The notes beneath the pieces are model-generated. The model did not search any database and was not told the DNA's origin. It was given only the letters and a program-made list of their open reading frames with translations. From contig JAVHKY010000030.1 of assembly GCA_035079385.1 (NCBI GenBank), forward strand, positions 8,161,001 through 8,225,000: 64,000 bases of DNA. Reading direction: 5' to 3'. Made by a program: the position numbers and the translations under genes. Below are positions 35,201 through 47,400 of this stretch, piece by piece; position 1 is the stretch's first letter, and every line of letters starts with the position of its first letter. Source of the DNA: Aspidiotus rigidus. Its lineage: Eukaryota > Arthropoda > Insecta > Hemiptera > Diaspididae.

Positions 35201-37410
35201 GATCAAGGGGAAACTTCTCCTCTCCCTCGATCATGGTAGCCCTGTAGAGATACCTTAAGACACCATCAGTGCAAATAGAAATCTTCTCCTCATTTCACTG
35301 TCGTGTTTCTATTTTTTTATTTGCGGTAGGGGAGGGGGGGAAGGTACCTTGTTTACAGTTCTTCATCCTTTCATTAAAAAAACGTAACAAAACAGTGGTA
35401 CCTCTAAGGTTCATTTGTTCATAATGAACTCGAACTTATGTTAACGGGAGGAAATCTTCTTGAGAAAAGTAATTATCAGATAAGGGGTACAGATCTCAAG
35501 GTTTCCAAGTACAATTCTCAGGAATTAACCCGACTCTTTGTCGTAGATTTCTACTTCCTATTTATGATGGAATGCTGTAGATTCCAGTTCGTTTCAGCTG
35601 TCATAAATTCTTGTTCTACGCAAACCACCGTTTTCCTGATCACACGATTCTACATCTTTTTCTGATGGAGTTTTTTTCCTTGCGTTTTAAAAAAGCTCAA
35701 TTTGCTTGTGAAACGGGTTAGAAAAAGAGTGAAATTAACGATCATATTTTTTGATATTTGATATCCTTGTACGATTTTCCGTCACAATTTCCTATAGGGA
35801 AAAAGTTGACTAATTGGCTTGCCCAGTAACTGATATTTTTTTCTAGCATTTATTGTGGAGGATTGTTACGATAAAGAAATTACGTATATCCACTTGTGTG
35901 TAAAAAGCAAATCAAAGAGACCTCTCTTAACCTTAAACATTCCGGGTTTGCAATCTCGTTTTTAGGCGTACCGGTATATGCGTTGACGGTGACAATAGGT
36001 AATGTTGTAAGAAAGAATAAGGTCTATCTGATTATCGATTTAATGCTCTGCTGCGTTTCGTACTTCGAGTAAAAAATGAAGAGTACAAGAAGCATGTGTA
36101 TTATGTACTTGCGGTGAACGACGTTATACATCGAAGTGTAAGTAAAGTCTATACAAACTCAGATATATTTTCTACACATATCACGCGCGCATTCGTACTC
36201 GCGATGAAAATAGGTATACTATTTCATCGTAATATTCTATACACGATAAAGTTTCACCCAGATACAAACCAATATTTTTGTATAGACCACACCCCGGAAG
36301 TAGAAGAATTTCGGTACCTAAATTTGACGACGGCTTGTCGTATAGGTACCTATCAATTGTTTGTTGCCCCATCCATTAGTCATACAATTACGATTTAATA
36401 TTTATTATGTTCTCTCTCTTCGCTCTTCTTTTTTCCATTTCTTTTTTTTCATATTCCTGACCCAGTTCTTATTATGCTTACTGCGTACGAAACCAGCGAA
36501 CCAATATTACTCCATTGTATACACTCGTATATATTGTTTAATAGTCGGCGGTATAAACCATGAATATTTTTACCTAATTATTTCAATCATTATAGAAATT
36601 GAAATAAAACAAACTTATTTCCACAAATACTCTACCTACGATTATATTATCAAGATCCTAGTCTGGAAGCAAATCTAAATTCACCCAGTGGTGTTGCTAC
36701 GATGTTATCGAGGAGGGGTCGATTAAAATTCAGCGCAATACTCGATCCATCTTAGGGAGGGCCTGTAATTTTGACGATTTTTCAGTTCAAGGTTTTCCCA
36801 ATCCGCTTCGGACCGGACGTACCGCGTCACTCTTAAGATCTTTTCTAGTGAGACAAATTCCAAGGTCAAAACAAGCCCTATAATCATTTTACGGGGTGAA
36901 AATGTGCACGAGCAATATAAGTCTCCGCCCTCGCGTCAATTAATTTCTGGTATGTTTATTCTTTGGCGTGCTTAATCCCGCTTAAAGGTGTCGACTCTCA
37001 CAATGATAAGGGTAAATATCATTCTTTACTCTCGTGTGCTATAGTACGTGATTAATGTTGACGTGAATGAAAGTTTTTGCAAATGCTGTTATTCTTCTGC
37101 GGCTAATTTATCTACTTTTACACCTTTACCTTATCGGTATCGCTAATAGGAACATTTAACGTACGTATGTCCAATAGGAAATGAAGATTAAGTGACGGGA
37201 GGTTAGTGACAAACTGGGAACTATTAATAATGATTATGAAAACTTGCCACCTGTAAAAAATAATTTTCTTAGTTATTAGACGTTTTTACGTACTTTTTTT
37301 TGTTCTCGAAACTTTGTCTCGAGTTCTTCTTGTTTACTCTTATTCAACATATCGAAGCCTTCGATGTTTCGGACATCGCTCATTTCAGACATCGAGTCCG
37401 TCTCGGACAT
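29222..37410 (-). CDS. Protein with three [KR]PGxGAP motifs, eight exons
   Basis: A complete coding model with agreeing splice phases. Exons in transcript order: 37410-37294 (ATG; MSETDSMSEMSDVRNIEGF), 30631-30521, 30428-30227, 30152-30079, 29988-29890, 29810-29695, 29617-29545, 29431-29222 (TGA). Total 330 codons including the stop. Upstream of the ATG, TTTTCAG at 37435-37441 marks a spliced 5' UTR. The product is acidic at both ends and soluble, with no signal peptide or membrane segment. Its hallmark is a motif used three times: NPWGKPGHGAP (exon 2), LLGRPGGGAP (exon 3) and FWSRPGHGAP (exon 8). Between them are charged, helical stretches (QQAYREEL, LEHQIDEREQLKH). I do not know a named family with this arrangement; the repetition suggests a conserved structural or adaptor role, which is inference. 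Intron 1 is 6.66 kb and contains several transposons. Confidence 0.85.
30691..31107. repeat. Dispersed repeat family R, copy B
   Basis: Left end AGCCAAATAA..ATCATGTTTCATGTC, right end GACATGAAACATGTCAAAA. Internal words TTCGCCCCCTTTCTT and ATGAGAAATATTTTGAGCTAT are each repeated. Lies in intron 1 of the [KR]PGxGAP gene, 60 bp beyond its exon 2. Shorter than copy A and about the size of copy C. Confidence 0.68.
31609..32032 (+). pseudogene. hAT transposase remnant, C-terminal dimerisation region
   Basis: An open frame of 94 codons (31748-32032) encodes the typical end of a hAT transposase: ALKLLIPFAISYCC, then IKTKNRSRL and HDLIACVSNI. In intact relatives this hydrophobic-Cys block and the IKTKxRNRL..DL..L..I block form the dimerisation domain (family knowledge). 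About 140 bp upstream, 31609-31660 resembles a hAT terminal repeat (CAGCAATTTTCAAACTTTC, then GACCCAC). The N-terminal DNA-binding and catalytic regions are missing and no right terminus was found, so this is an internally deleted, dead copy. It lies in an intron, antisense to the host gene. Confidence 0.75.
32264..33696 (-). mobile_element. MULE transposon, 1433 bp, 9-bp TSD
   Basis: Flanked by a perfect 9-bp direct duplication CAGAATTTC (32255-32263 and 33697-33705), the length expected of Mutator-like elements. Termini are GGTTACATGACATTTGCCTG at left and the reverse complement GGTAAACTGACATTTGCCTG at right. The inverted repeats run for about 160 bp and consist of degenerate units of about 17 bp (ACATTTACCTGAA-like). 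A 27-base poly-T run is near 33500. The body encodes a broken transposase on the minus strand, the same direction as the host gene whose intron it occupies. Confidence 0.92.
32457..33424 (-). pseudogene. MULE transposase, frameshifted
   Basis: Two overlapping frames together give a MULE-domain transposase. The first (33424-32957) contains SIWFLDGTFDVSPNIF, with the first catalytic Asp expected in LDGTF, then VPLVYALLPGR, IVTDFELSIIRA (second Asp) and CCFFHLGQSVYRRVQ. The second frame carries on with LYNDPDDHSVRRFVHMMLAL and NNYSEGWHNRFNQLVG. The switch between frames falls near 32990-33035 and can be explained by a one-base indel. There is no ATG near the N-terminus and the zinc-binding N-terminal part is absent. 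The frame ends at 32457. Non-functional as it stands. Confidence 0.85.
33706..35093. other. Intronic sequence, no gene seen
   Basis: Within intron 1 of the minus-strand gene. A word CCAAAATTTGCGAGTTYACAC occurs twice (about 34107 and 34207), as a small local duplication. Otherwise no structure stands out. Confidence 0.35.
35094..35234 (-). CDS. Possible alternative first coding exon
   Basis: Inside intron 1 of the [KR]PGxGAP gene. An acceptor (atctctacag) at 35242 is followed by GGCTACC and an ATG in good context, then 47 codons (MIEGEEKFPLDQILQLDKF.. ending NNSREP) and a donor GTAAGC, leaving in phase 0. Exon 2 of the gene begins in phase 0, so this piece would join it in frame. If spliced after exon 1 it would instead hit a stop, so it fits only as an alternative start fed by an upstream untranslated exon. 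The product is charged and helical-looking. It may also be a chance frame. Confidence 0.42.
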
Positions 37411-37434
37411 TTTATTCACCCTGAAGATATCAAC

Positions 37435-38439
37435 CTGAAAAGTGAACCAGATTTCAAAAGTTAGATGAGTTTTCGATCAACCGCTTCGATTTATTTAGAC
37501 TGAGAACTCAATATGTCACAGTTTTGATGTCGAAAACTACCAAGAAATTGTGAAACTTATATTTTTAAGTTGATACTGACCTACTTTCAAAATGCTGGAG
37601 ATAAAATTTCGGTTAGTTTCTGAAAATAAGGGGAAGATATTTGAGACCTGAAAATAGTTGTACTAACCGTCTAATGTGTTCCGGTAATCAAATTAAAAGC
37701 AATACAAAATATACATTTCAAGAAAAATCTGTAGAGAGAATGTAGCTTACATATTTAAATTTGATTTTACTTAATGTGAGACCATGGTTCATGATTTGGG
37801 TGTTTACTCGTTTCGATACAATCGCTGTATCAGGTTTTTTATTAAACACAAGCTCGTTCTGCCTAACTACATATACTGAAATTTTCGTTATTCCCTCTCC
37901 ATCTCTTCCTTCTCGATCATCTCACCTTTGACGGGCGCGTAGATTGCCGTAGCCACCCCTGGAGAAAAGATGGGTTTCTTTTTGATTTTTTGTAGCTCCC
38001 GAGCGTGCAGTTCTCTAGGTCTGAGGACGAAATTCGCTCTCGCCTATCCTCATCCTATCTGATCTGTTCCTTGACGACTGATATTTTATAAATCCATAAT
38101 GTTATGAATTATTTGTAAAGGGAAGCGAGACCTATTCAATCGAAATTCAATGTTTGTACTTGATCTCATTCAGTAAAATTCATTTTGAATAGCCAGCATT
38201 TATTGATATTCTATTCTTTATGCCTTTGCAATTCTCTTAGTGAAGATTTTCTTCAGCACACTCATCGGTTTCCTTTTTCGTAGAGAATCAAAAAGCTTGT
38301 AATTGGCATTTGATCTCTCCATATTTTTATTGACGGTGTCAATCGTCAATGAGAAGCCTAATATAAACTTTTAGAGCGAGCGTTCTCATTCTTTGAGGTC
38401 GGGAATTTAACTGAAATTGATGTTGAAAGAATTTATAAT
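37435..38439. other. 5' region of the minus-strand gene
   Basis: Lies just upstream of the first coding exon, beyond the acceptor at 37435-37441. It should contain the intron leading to an untranslated first exon. No exon or promoter could be fixed by eye. Confidence 0.3.
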
Positions 38440-39060
38440 GACTCATTAAAATTTGACGTCCGAAAACAAGGTTTTGAGGATTTCTCTTGATATGGGATCT
38501 GTGTTATATGAAGTTATTGAAGAGAAACCTCCGCCCTGTTTCTGGCAAATCGTGGTTTTTAGTGGGTCGCAGGTCGCTTTGACCCCTTTCAGAGACTTGA
38601 AAAAACTCCTAATTTTTCGAACTACTTATAATATTAACAAAACAATATCGACCATTGAGTTGTACAAAATGGTAGGGAGGCTAATTCTTATACTACTAAG
38701 CTGTACAGATCGGGTGAAGGACTTGGAGAAATTCGGACTTTCGAGCCGTATTAATGAGAAGGCAAGGAGGAAAAATGAAGAATTTTTGAATTTCAAGCAA
38801 GGAAAGGAGGACTCAGAAAAATTCTCAAGCTATATGTATATGTATGAGAAAGAGGGGGAAATAAAAGATCTAAAGAAATTTCGAATTTTAAGCTCTATAA
38901 AAGGAAGAAGACTCGAATAAATTTCATCATTTAGCAATACATGTATCAGGAAGAAAACTTGGAAAAATTCTGACCAAATAATCGACCCTAGTTTATTATC
39001 GAAATTGAAAATCCCCCCATAAAACAGATACCCTGTTCGCTTCAGTCAAGATATTTCATC
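38440..39060. repeat. Dispersed repeat family S, copy 2
   Basis: Matches 28180-28405 in its right half (GACTCGAA.AATTTC, then ATCGGAATTGAAAA-like, then the CCTGTTCGC end). At 38710-38930 it contains three or four degenerate units of about 45-50 bp on the theme GACTTGGAGAAATTCGACTTTCGAGCTATATATGA. These give the 155-codon open frame across 38453-38920, which I take to be a repeat-derived frame and not a gene. Confidence 0.6.
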
Positions 39061-42000
39061 GAAGGGAGAACGCGAACAGCGAATAGCGAATAAAGTGAGA
39101 TGCGAGTGTCTTTCTTTTCTCTGGACTCCGAAGATAGAACTCATTCTTTCCAAAAATCTTTATTTTGTGAGATATTTTACTAATACACGTAAAAGCGTGA
39201 GAATTCAAAGAATTTCGCGACGCCGGGTCAAAAAAGGCAAAATGATACGACGATTTTTCTCGGCAAGACAAGCTTGAATTTCGCGAAAAAATCAGAAATA
39301 GGGTTGAGGCATCTTGAGGTAATGAGGAAATTATTGTATATGGTACGAGTATACAGACCTTCCAGAAGATTCATAAAAAATGAGGTTTCCACACTGCGGG
39401 ACTTGAAAAAGTTCGTAATGAGGGAAAACTGAATAGGTATGTCCAAATACGAGTATATAAATCCGGAGGATCAAAAATAAATCATCTTATGCTTGAGTCT
39501 CTAGTTTGAATTCCAGTGGTAAAGAGTAAAAATTCGCCCGCTCTTTACCCTTGTACAACCCTCCTCTTCCTGAAGTAATCGCATGTGCGGGGTCAATTTA
39601 GCAAGTCAAATTTGAAAACTACTGTTTTAATATCTGAATTCTTCTTGACCGAATGGTTCTTAAGACGTAAACAATAATTTAAAAAATCACCTCAGAATTG
39701 TTCCCACGATAAGACAATTTTCAAGAAGAACAATCCGATATTGCCTAATGTTCACTGACAGTCGATATCTTTCAATACGCGTATTTCTCTTTTTAATGGC
39801 TTCTATCAAGAACGAAATTGCAGCCTCTCTTTCGAGATAAGTCTAAGGTATTTTATTTGAAACTATTATAACGTTTAGAACTCACCACTCGTTCTGTGTA
39901 ATTTTCAACCCAATAACTCTTTTCAATCCATATAGGGCAGAATGACCGCGAAACACTCGATAACGATTTGAAACGAAAGATGCAAAAATTGACAATTATA
40001 AAAATACTAGCCGATTCAATCGAGTGAACCGGCAGCCGATGTAACTCGGCCGGAAATAATGAAGAAGAGAGAGTTCATACACGAAAATTCAGTTGTCAAA
40101 ACAGCGAGCAAATCTAAAGAACACTTTATAGTAAAGGATGGTACCAGCCTATCGGAGTATCCGCCCCGGTATTCAACTTTACTACACCACTTCATTCATA
40201 ATTGGCTGTGTACAAAGTTGATCGAATGTTATTTATACCGGTACTCAAAAAACGCACCAAGTATAATGACCTAGTTGCTGATTTTCCTCTACCAACAGGC
40301 TAAAAACTGTGATTAAAATTTTTGCTCTTTATCAAGTTCAAAAAGGGATGTGTGCCAAACAATTCTGGCTTTACGAGGCAACAATGTAACGGTTGGTTAG
40401 GAGAATACTGCAAAATCATCGTCTGTGACTTTTTCTCTTTCCCGAATTCGTTCAACTGTACGCAACAAGTGTGCCAGCTGACTATACTTACGTGTAATTT
40501 CTTCCGCCTATTTCTAGAATAATTAATCATTCGTGATTTATGAATTTTAGTCAATCCAAAGACATATTTACGTACATGGTGGGAACCTCAGAAAATATTT
40601 ACCACATCAACGGCTTTTGTATCATTTTTCTTCTCGTGCTTACATTGGTTCGAAACGTATTATGAACAGAGTTTTCAGCATACATCATGTCTGTCATTTG
40701 TCGAGAACAATGAGTACAGCCTGCCGCCGAAAAGTAATGCTAATATGAAGTTTGTTGGAAAAAGTTTTCGTTAAAATCGTATCCTTTGCAAGTTTGGTAG
40801 GTCATGGTTGTAAATCTTATTCATTCCACGGTGAATTTTGTCAGAATCCTGAATTCAGCGAGAAATGACTAAATGACAAATTATAATCAAAACAAATGAA
40901 GTGGTGATGACGTGATAAATGAAAATAAAAATCCGTAGTCTATGGAGGACTTTGAAATGTCTCTCAAAAATGTGAGGAAAGAAATACGGTTTAGAAAAAG
41001 TAATGATAGATAAATGTAGACTTCAAAATATTTTAGAAGACGAAAATTGATTTTCCCAGAAAAAGTTGTTCGATGTTTCAGGAACAAGAACCCTATCCCC
41101 TATTTCTGTGGCACGTTTTCGCCACCTTTACAATTGGTTTTTTGTTTATTTAATTTTAAGTGGTGAAGGCAACAGTTCTGTAACCAATTTCAGCTAGCAC
41201 CACTGTACAAGACAAGAAGATATAATTTGTGCGAACTTAAAATAAATTAAGAAAAACAAAATGAACAAAAAGCCAACTTCCTCTCACGCATATACTCGTA
41301 ATCACGCAAACTCGCCGAGCTCATAGCCCTGAAGGCAGGCTGCTAGTAGCTCGTGAATTAAAATTAAAAAAAAGAAAAAAATGAATGATGTAACTATAAT
41401 TACCCCCTTCACACCCCCACACTTCTGCAGATACCGCGCGACACATAATCAAGTCACAAAAAAGGTATGTGATCCAAAGTTCTTACAAATTGGAATTCCC
41501 TAAGTTGATTGTAGGCGAAGGAGTTTGCGAAAAATTCCATTAAAAACAGTGGAATTCCAGTCTTATAACAAAAAATTTTTTGAGGGAATAAAGTTGAGTG
41601 AAATTTAGAAAAGAGTTTTTATTGCTTGGAAGCTTCTTCATAGTCGTCATCGTAGCCAACCACTCAATCATCAATTATGCCTTTCAAATAAGCAGACCCT
41701 TGAGGTTCTGGCAAAGCATTCATTTTTATTCGGACTAATATCTCGGCTTTTGAAGGCTATCCTCATATATTCATTTCCCTCCCTATTTCTGGACCCGATC
41801 GTTGCGTGTGCAATGGCATCTTGAGAAGTCTTAAATGACGAACCTGTGTGAAAACAAAAGGAAACTAGAGGCGTCAACATTCATTCATGAGACACTGTGC
41901 GATTAGAAAAAGATTTTCTAGGAGCAAAAAATAAAAATCATATTCCTCGTCTCTCTTGGTACAGAATTATATAATATCGCGGGTCTCCGCTCGACTAACC

Positions 42001-42249
42001 AGTTGACGGGGTTTTATCCTGGTCGAACGAAATTCAGTAGTTTGGGTAAGGTAGTAAGTACCTTCTTTACGAAGTAGACTGAGTAGCTCATGAGCTCAGT
42101 TTTGCTCGGCTTTCGGGGCTCACTCATTCCGCTCCCTCGCAGTGTAAGTCTAGTGTGGTTCTGTATGTTAGGCTGAGTGGTTCGATTATTAGTATAAGGA
42201 GCTCTGGGATTCTCAGAGCAGTATAAGTCTAGGCTCCATTGTCAACGCA
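39061..42249. other. No supported gene
   Basis: Short frames only. A cysteine-rich 66-codon frame at 40322-40522 lacks splice support and any motif. The 42060-42240 part shares words such as TATGTTAGGCTGAGTGGTTC with 57230-57270 and with repeat family R. Confidence 0.3.
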
Positions 42250-44445
42250 CCCTATGACGGAATTTCTCATCGCGACTAATGTCATAATTTTGTTCACATA
42301 CCGTTTTCTAGTTACATAAATTTCAAATTTGGAGGGAGGAAGGGGAAATGCAGCCCCCAATCATGGAATTGTTATTGGAAATTGGTGCCATAATTTTGTT
42401 CACATTTTGTTCAAGAAATTTTAAATTTTGTTGACAAACCGTTTTCTCGCTACATAAATTTCAAATTTGGGGAGGGGGCCTAGAGAAATGCAGCCTCCTC
42501 ATCTTTGAATTTTGGGTTCAGATCCATGTGATAATTTTGTTCAGGAAACTTTGGATTTTGTTCATGTATCATTTCCCAGCTACATACATTTAACATTTTA
42601 GGGCCTAAGGAAATATATACCCCTTCCCTTCTCTCATCTACGAATTTATTATCAAAATTTACCCATGTTTTCCAATTACTCTCATCTCATATTTTGGGAC
42701 CCACAGGCATGAAATACCCTTGCCTATCCTCCATATTTTTGAACTTACATAATATTTCATTCTATTAAATTTTCTACAATAAATACTGTGCATAATTATA
42801 GTTGTGTAACAACTTTTTTCGCAATGGAGTCTCTCAAATAAGTCTTTTTTTTTTCTCATTCATTTTAACATTAGTTTTAGATGCGGCGCCTATTTGTTTG
42901 GTAGTTACATGCAGATGGTACTAAATATAATTGTAATAATGTAACCAACGATTATAATTAGGTCTACAGAAGGGGGGAGGGGGGATGAATAAATAAAAAT
43001 TTGAAAACTTCTAGCCTTGGAAATCTGGATATAAGTATATACTTCATTTTGGGGTCATTCTCTGTTCTTTATAACGTGTTTTGTTGATGTCTATATTACA
43101 TCCTGTTGAGTTACCCCTCGTCCAATTGACCTATTGCAATCTAAGCATTACCTAAAAACACACCTTATAATGTAGCCTACACACTGAAAGGTAGGTATTG
43201 TAGTAATCAAGCTTTCAACAATTCCTCTCACAAGTTTTCTTGTAGGGTACCGAAAAAAGCTCCTAATCAAACGTTGAAAACCATAAAAAACTGTAGCGCT
43301 CCAAGTATATACAATAAACAATTAAAGCGTTCCAAGTGGATGCCATAGGAATCTCTCTTTCATTAATTTTAGGTATTCAGAAGTCAGACTGATTTAGTCT
43401 AGGTTCATCTTTTTGAACGTATTATTTCCCTTGTATCTGCATAAAATGTATCACACTTCTCTATTAAATTTCTACTGCAAGAGACAATCTTCTTACTATA
43501 AATTTACAATCTCTTACCCAGCACTATTAAAATTTTCATACACGTGGACGTTAATTTCCCACCGCTAGTTGGTATACAACGAGAGGTTCCTTGGATTTTC
43601 CCAGCTCAGTCGAACTGGGGCACTCACCAATCTTTCGCCACAAGTCTACTACAGAAATCGATCTCCTAAGTGAGTATTTGCCCGGCCCTATCGGAGACGG
43701 GGCACCGCGAGGTCACAACAGAAAACAATCTTCTTGATAACATTCCGTCAATTTCTTACCATCAGAGGTCAAGGTCAACAATTGGTGAGCGTGTGTACCT
43801 CAACAATCTTAACACGTCCACAATTTGGAATAGAAAGGAAGTTCTCACGTCCACAGCCCCTAAAACAATTAGAGATTAGAGGAGACGAGCACAAATTAAA
43901 AACATGACGGCACAATGCAGTTCAAAGTTGGCACACTTCCTCATTGACAATAACAATTCAATCCTCTCAGACCTCTAAATTCAATTTTAAAAAAGGTAAT
44001 GGCCTTTGAAATTGAATAGAATGAAATATTATGTAAGTTCAAAAATAAGGAGGATAGGCAAGGGTATTTGATGGCTGTGGGTCCCAATATATGAAATGTG
44101 AGTAATTGGAAAATAAGGGTGAATTTTGATAATAAACCCATAGATGAGAGAGGTGAGGGGTAATACATTTCCATAGGCCCCAAAATTATGAATGTATGTA
44201 GCGGGGAAACGGTGGGTGTACAAAATCCAAAGTTTCCTGAACAAAATTGAACATAATGTGAACAAATTTATCTCATGGATTTGGACCCAAAATTCAAAAA
44301 TGGGGGGCTGCATTTCTCCAGCCTCCCAAATTTGAAATGACTGTAGCGGAGAAATGAGGAGTGAACAAAATTTAAAATTTGTTGAACAAAATTGAACAAA
44401 ATTATGACATTAGTCAAGATGCAAAATGCCGTCATGGGTCCGGTT
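42250..44445. mobile_element. Foldback element, locus 1
   Basis: Long inverted arms, 42250-42775 on the left and about 44010-44445 on the right, face each other across a 1.2-kb spacer. Arms begin CCTATGACGG..TCGCGACTAATGTCATAATTTTG (left) and CCCATGACGG..ACTAATGTCATAATTTTG (right, reverse-complemented). Each arm is made of degenerate units of about 110-130 bp, repeating ATAATTTTGTTCA, CTACATACATTT and GAAATGCAGCC. The spacer holds no transposase. The 69-codon frame at 43670-43879 is not recognised. The form is that of foldback (FB-like) elements; the same family recurs at 55690-56570. Confidence 0.78.
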
Positions 44446-47400
44446 GGAGAAATGAATCCCTCCTTCTGGAGGCGTTTTCAAGAGTACGAGTACTGGCTAC
44501 TGGCTAAAAAATATACAAATAGCGGTACTCATTGAGCTATACTTTCAATGGGTTTTGGTTCCACTGGTAACCAGTTGGAAATACCTCTTCTTCAGGTTGA
44601 ATAGAATCTTCAAAGGTAAGAGCCATACCTCTTCTTCTTTGTCACGGCCTTGTTCAAATTGATATAAAGTTCTTTTATGAAAAATATTTTTCCGCGTAAT
44701 GAGGATTTTAGCCGTACTTATGATATACTATCCCACTTCTCACGCATGTCCATTTTTTGGAGTAATTATCGGACCGAATTACTGAGGGTCGTCCAGCACT
44801 ATGTTATCATTATCGCATAAGTCTTTCTATATATGGCGCCTCAGGCAGGAAATGTCCGTCGACTGAAGAAATAAGATTTTTAAAATTCATGAAGAGGAAT
44901 GTATGTGTGACTAATCAGCTTCTTTATAGCCACCATTCCACGTAAATAAACATGTTGAACATGCACTTGAAATTAGTTTGAGAAGATGTTTTGGTGCAAA
45001 CAGAGGATTCTTTACTAAGTATCCTAAGTTAATATCCGTTACTTGGTTCATGTCACGCGTAGATAGACAAAACAAAGACCTGGTACAACCCTCTAAATAT
45101 GTCATATTTTAAATAAAGCGTATATAATTATTATATTTTTGAATCTTAGAACAAATAATCGTCATTCGTCAAATTCCAAGGCCCATTATAGTTTGTTTTG
45201 GTGAAGTTTATTCGTGTTAGATTGATTTTATCTCGAGTTTTGTTCCTTCTTTCGTTTCTATTCTCTCTTCCTTTCCACAATTTGAAGCATAGTACTTTAA
45301 AACGTAACGCGATATGTAGTTCGTAACCTTGACTCTGCGGGAAGAGAGAAAAAGAAAACAAAAAGCTACTAAATCGTAGATTGCCATAACATTGACACGA
45401 GTGCTAATATTAAATTGAGTTTACGATTTCGTAGTGTTTCATTTTTGTTCCTTTGATTAAATATGAATCGTAACCTAATGGCTTCTAAATTTACGAACCC
45501 TCATACATACTCTTTGACGTTTAGTAGTTGATCGAAAATGAATAGTGTATTTGAAAATCTCTTTTTTGGGGATAACATCAAAAAGCTCTTCTCTTTAGCT
45601 ACGCGTCAAGTAGAATATTTCAAAAGTCCCTTGATATCAAGTGTCGAAAATATTTTCATTCAAATTGACCATGATCTTATAAAACAAAAATTTCGATCGT
45701 AGTTTCTCGTGAACTCTACGTTACAAATGCACATGGATACAACGTACCTCACTGAAAAGTATTAAATTCATATTGAAAATTACTTCGTAGCTTTTTAAAT
45801 CTTCTTCACCGTATAAATGTTTTCTGCGAATCTTCTCGGAGTACCTTTTTATCCGTGATTTGCTCGGCTTGTAAGAGCTTTAAAAGTATAAAGTGCAATA
45901 AGTTGTTTGTCAGTTTGCAGCGCAGTTTTTTCTACTCGGTACAGCGTCAAGGTATATTACAAAAAGGTTTTCACAGTTGTTGGTCGAATGACGATTCATA
46001 CTGGGAGTTGCTCGGCTATTATAAATACGTTAATGGAATTTTTTATTTCAAATTGGTATTTTTTGACTGAAGTCAAATATCCACTCTCTTACCTCCTTTA
46101 GCGAACCAATGATGCCACGCATGCTAAATTATTTATATTTTATACAACTTTTCCTCGTTACAAGCCTGTCCCTTGAAGTCATAAGCTGTGGTCGAAAAGG
46201 CGTTTCATAAAGTTTTTCTAATTACAGAAATTTATATTCTCGCGCAAAAGAGTCGCTATCTAGCGGGTTAGGAGAATGCTGCTTTCTGATTGGTGTATCT
46301 AGACGAAACCAGGATAAGTCATAGAAATGTTCATCAAAAACTTAAAAATAGGTTCATAATAACTGACGCTTTTCTTCTTTCTTATTTCTCATAAAAAATG
46401 ACACTGAAGATGGTAAAATTGATTTTTGTTGTATCAATTTCTCTATGACATAGAAGCAGAAATGACCGTCCTTTGGACGGAACCTTTGTACATATCTAAC
46501 CCAAGCCTGTAATTTCTTGAAGTTCAACAATCCTCCTCTATTTTCTCAACTGTTAGCCTATCTAATCTCTGATCTCTGTTCCTCCTTGGCAAGCCCTCGA
46601 CATCACTTAAATATTTTTTTTTCATCCTTAACACTTATTCTCTGATTGATACCACAGTATAAAAAATTTTCTCAATACACTGGATCTATAAAATTCAAAT
46701 ACTTCTACACACAAATACTCTCACTTAACTCGAGACCCTACTGCCCGCATTGTATTACAGAGCTATATTTATCAACCGCAATTGTTAACTGTAAACTTAT
46801 TCATAATCGTCAACTCACCAAAAAAGAAATTTATTCGTACCGTTACTGATCATGCAGTAACTACCCACTCAACACTTTTTTACCCATCCGACTCTTTTCT
46901 CTTCCATCCACTATTCAGTATGCAACGCAAAAACTTGACAAAATTATCATCTACTCTTCTTCAACAATAATAGATAATAAACTATACAATTCTTTTCAGA
47001 CTGTCAATACATATTCGGTTTTGAAGTACACAACGATCCTGCCTCACTCTCAGCCTCTGCGTTGAAGCTGGTAATCCCCTCTCCACACCTTAAATGTTGC
47101 TTCTCAACTCTCACTGCAAATTTTCATACTCAGCTCTCAATCTACGCATCCGCACTCTGCCGACATAATTCTGTCCTCCTTCATCTTGAAACTGAACCAT
47201 TCAAACACCTGAAATGTAACCATCTACCCGCTGTCATATCATCTATTTCTCCATGTAGCTAACCCCTCCTCCAGATATCTCACTCGATCTAGCTGATAAT
47301 CTCCAAATTCACTTACCGTCAACTCGCTAGAAACATTGTTTCTATACCAATTTTCCACCCCACCAGTCCCACTTCATCGACGGATTTAAATCGGGACCCA

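Noticed and set aside
36096..36398. 100-codon plus-strand frame
   Set aside because: Lies in the first intron of the minus-strand gene, lacks motifs and has an equally long opposite-strand frame.
38453..38920. 155-codon plus-strand frame
   Set aside because: Its second half is translated from degenerate tandem units of repeat family S that recur in non-coding form elsewhere in the window.
40322..40522. Cysteine-containing 66-codon frame
   Set aside because: Looks like a small toxin-style or Cys-rich peptide at first sight, but has no signal peptide and no regular cysteine spacing, and an overlapping minus frame is longer.
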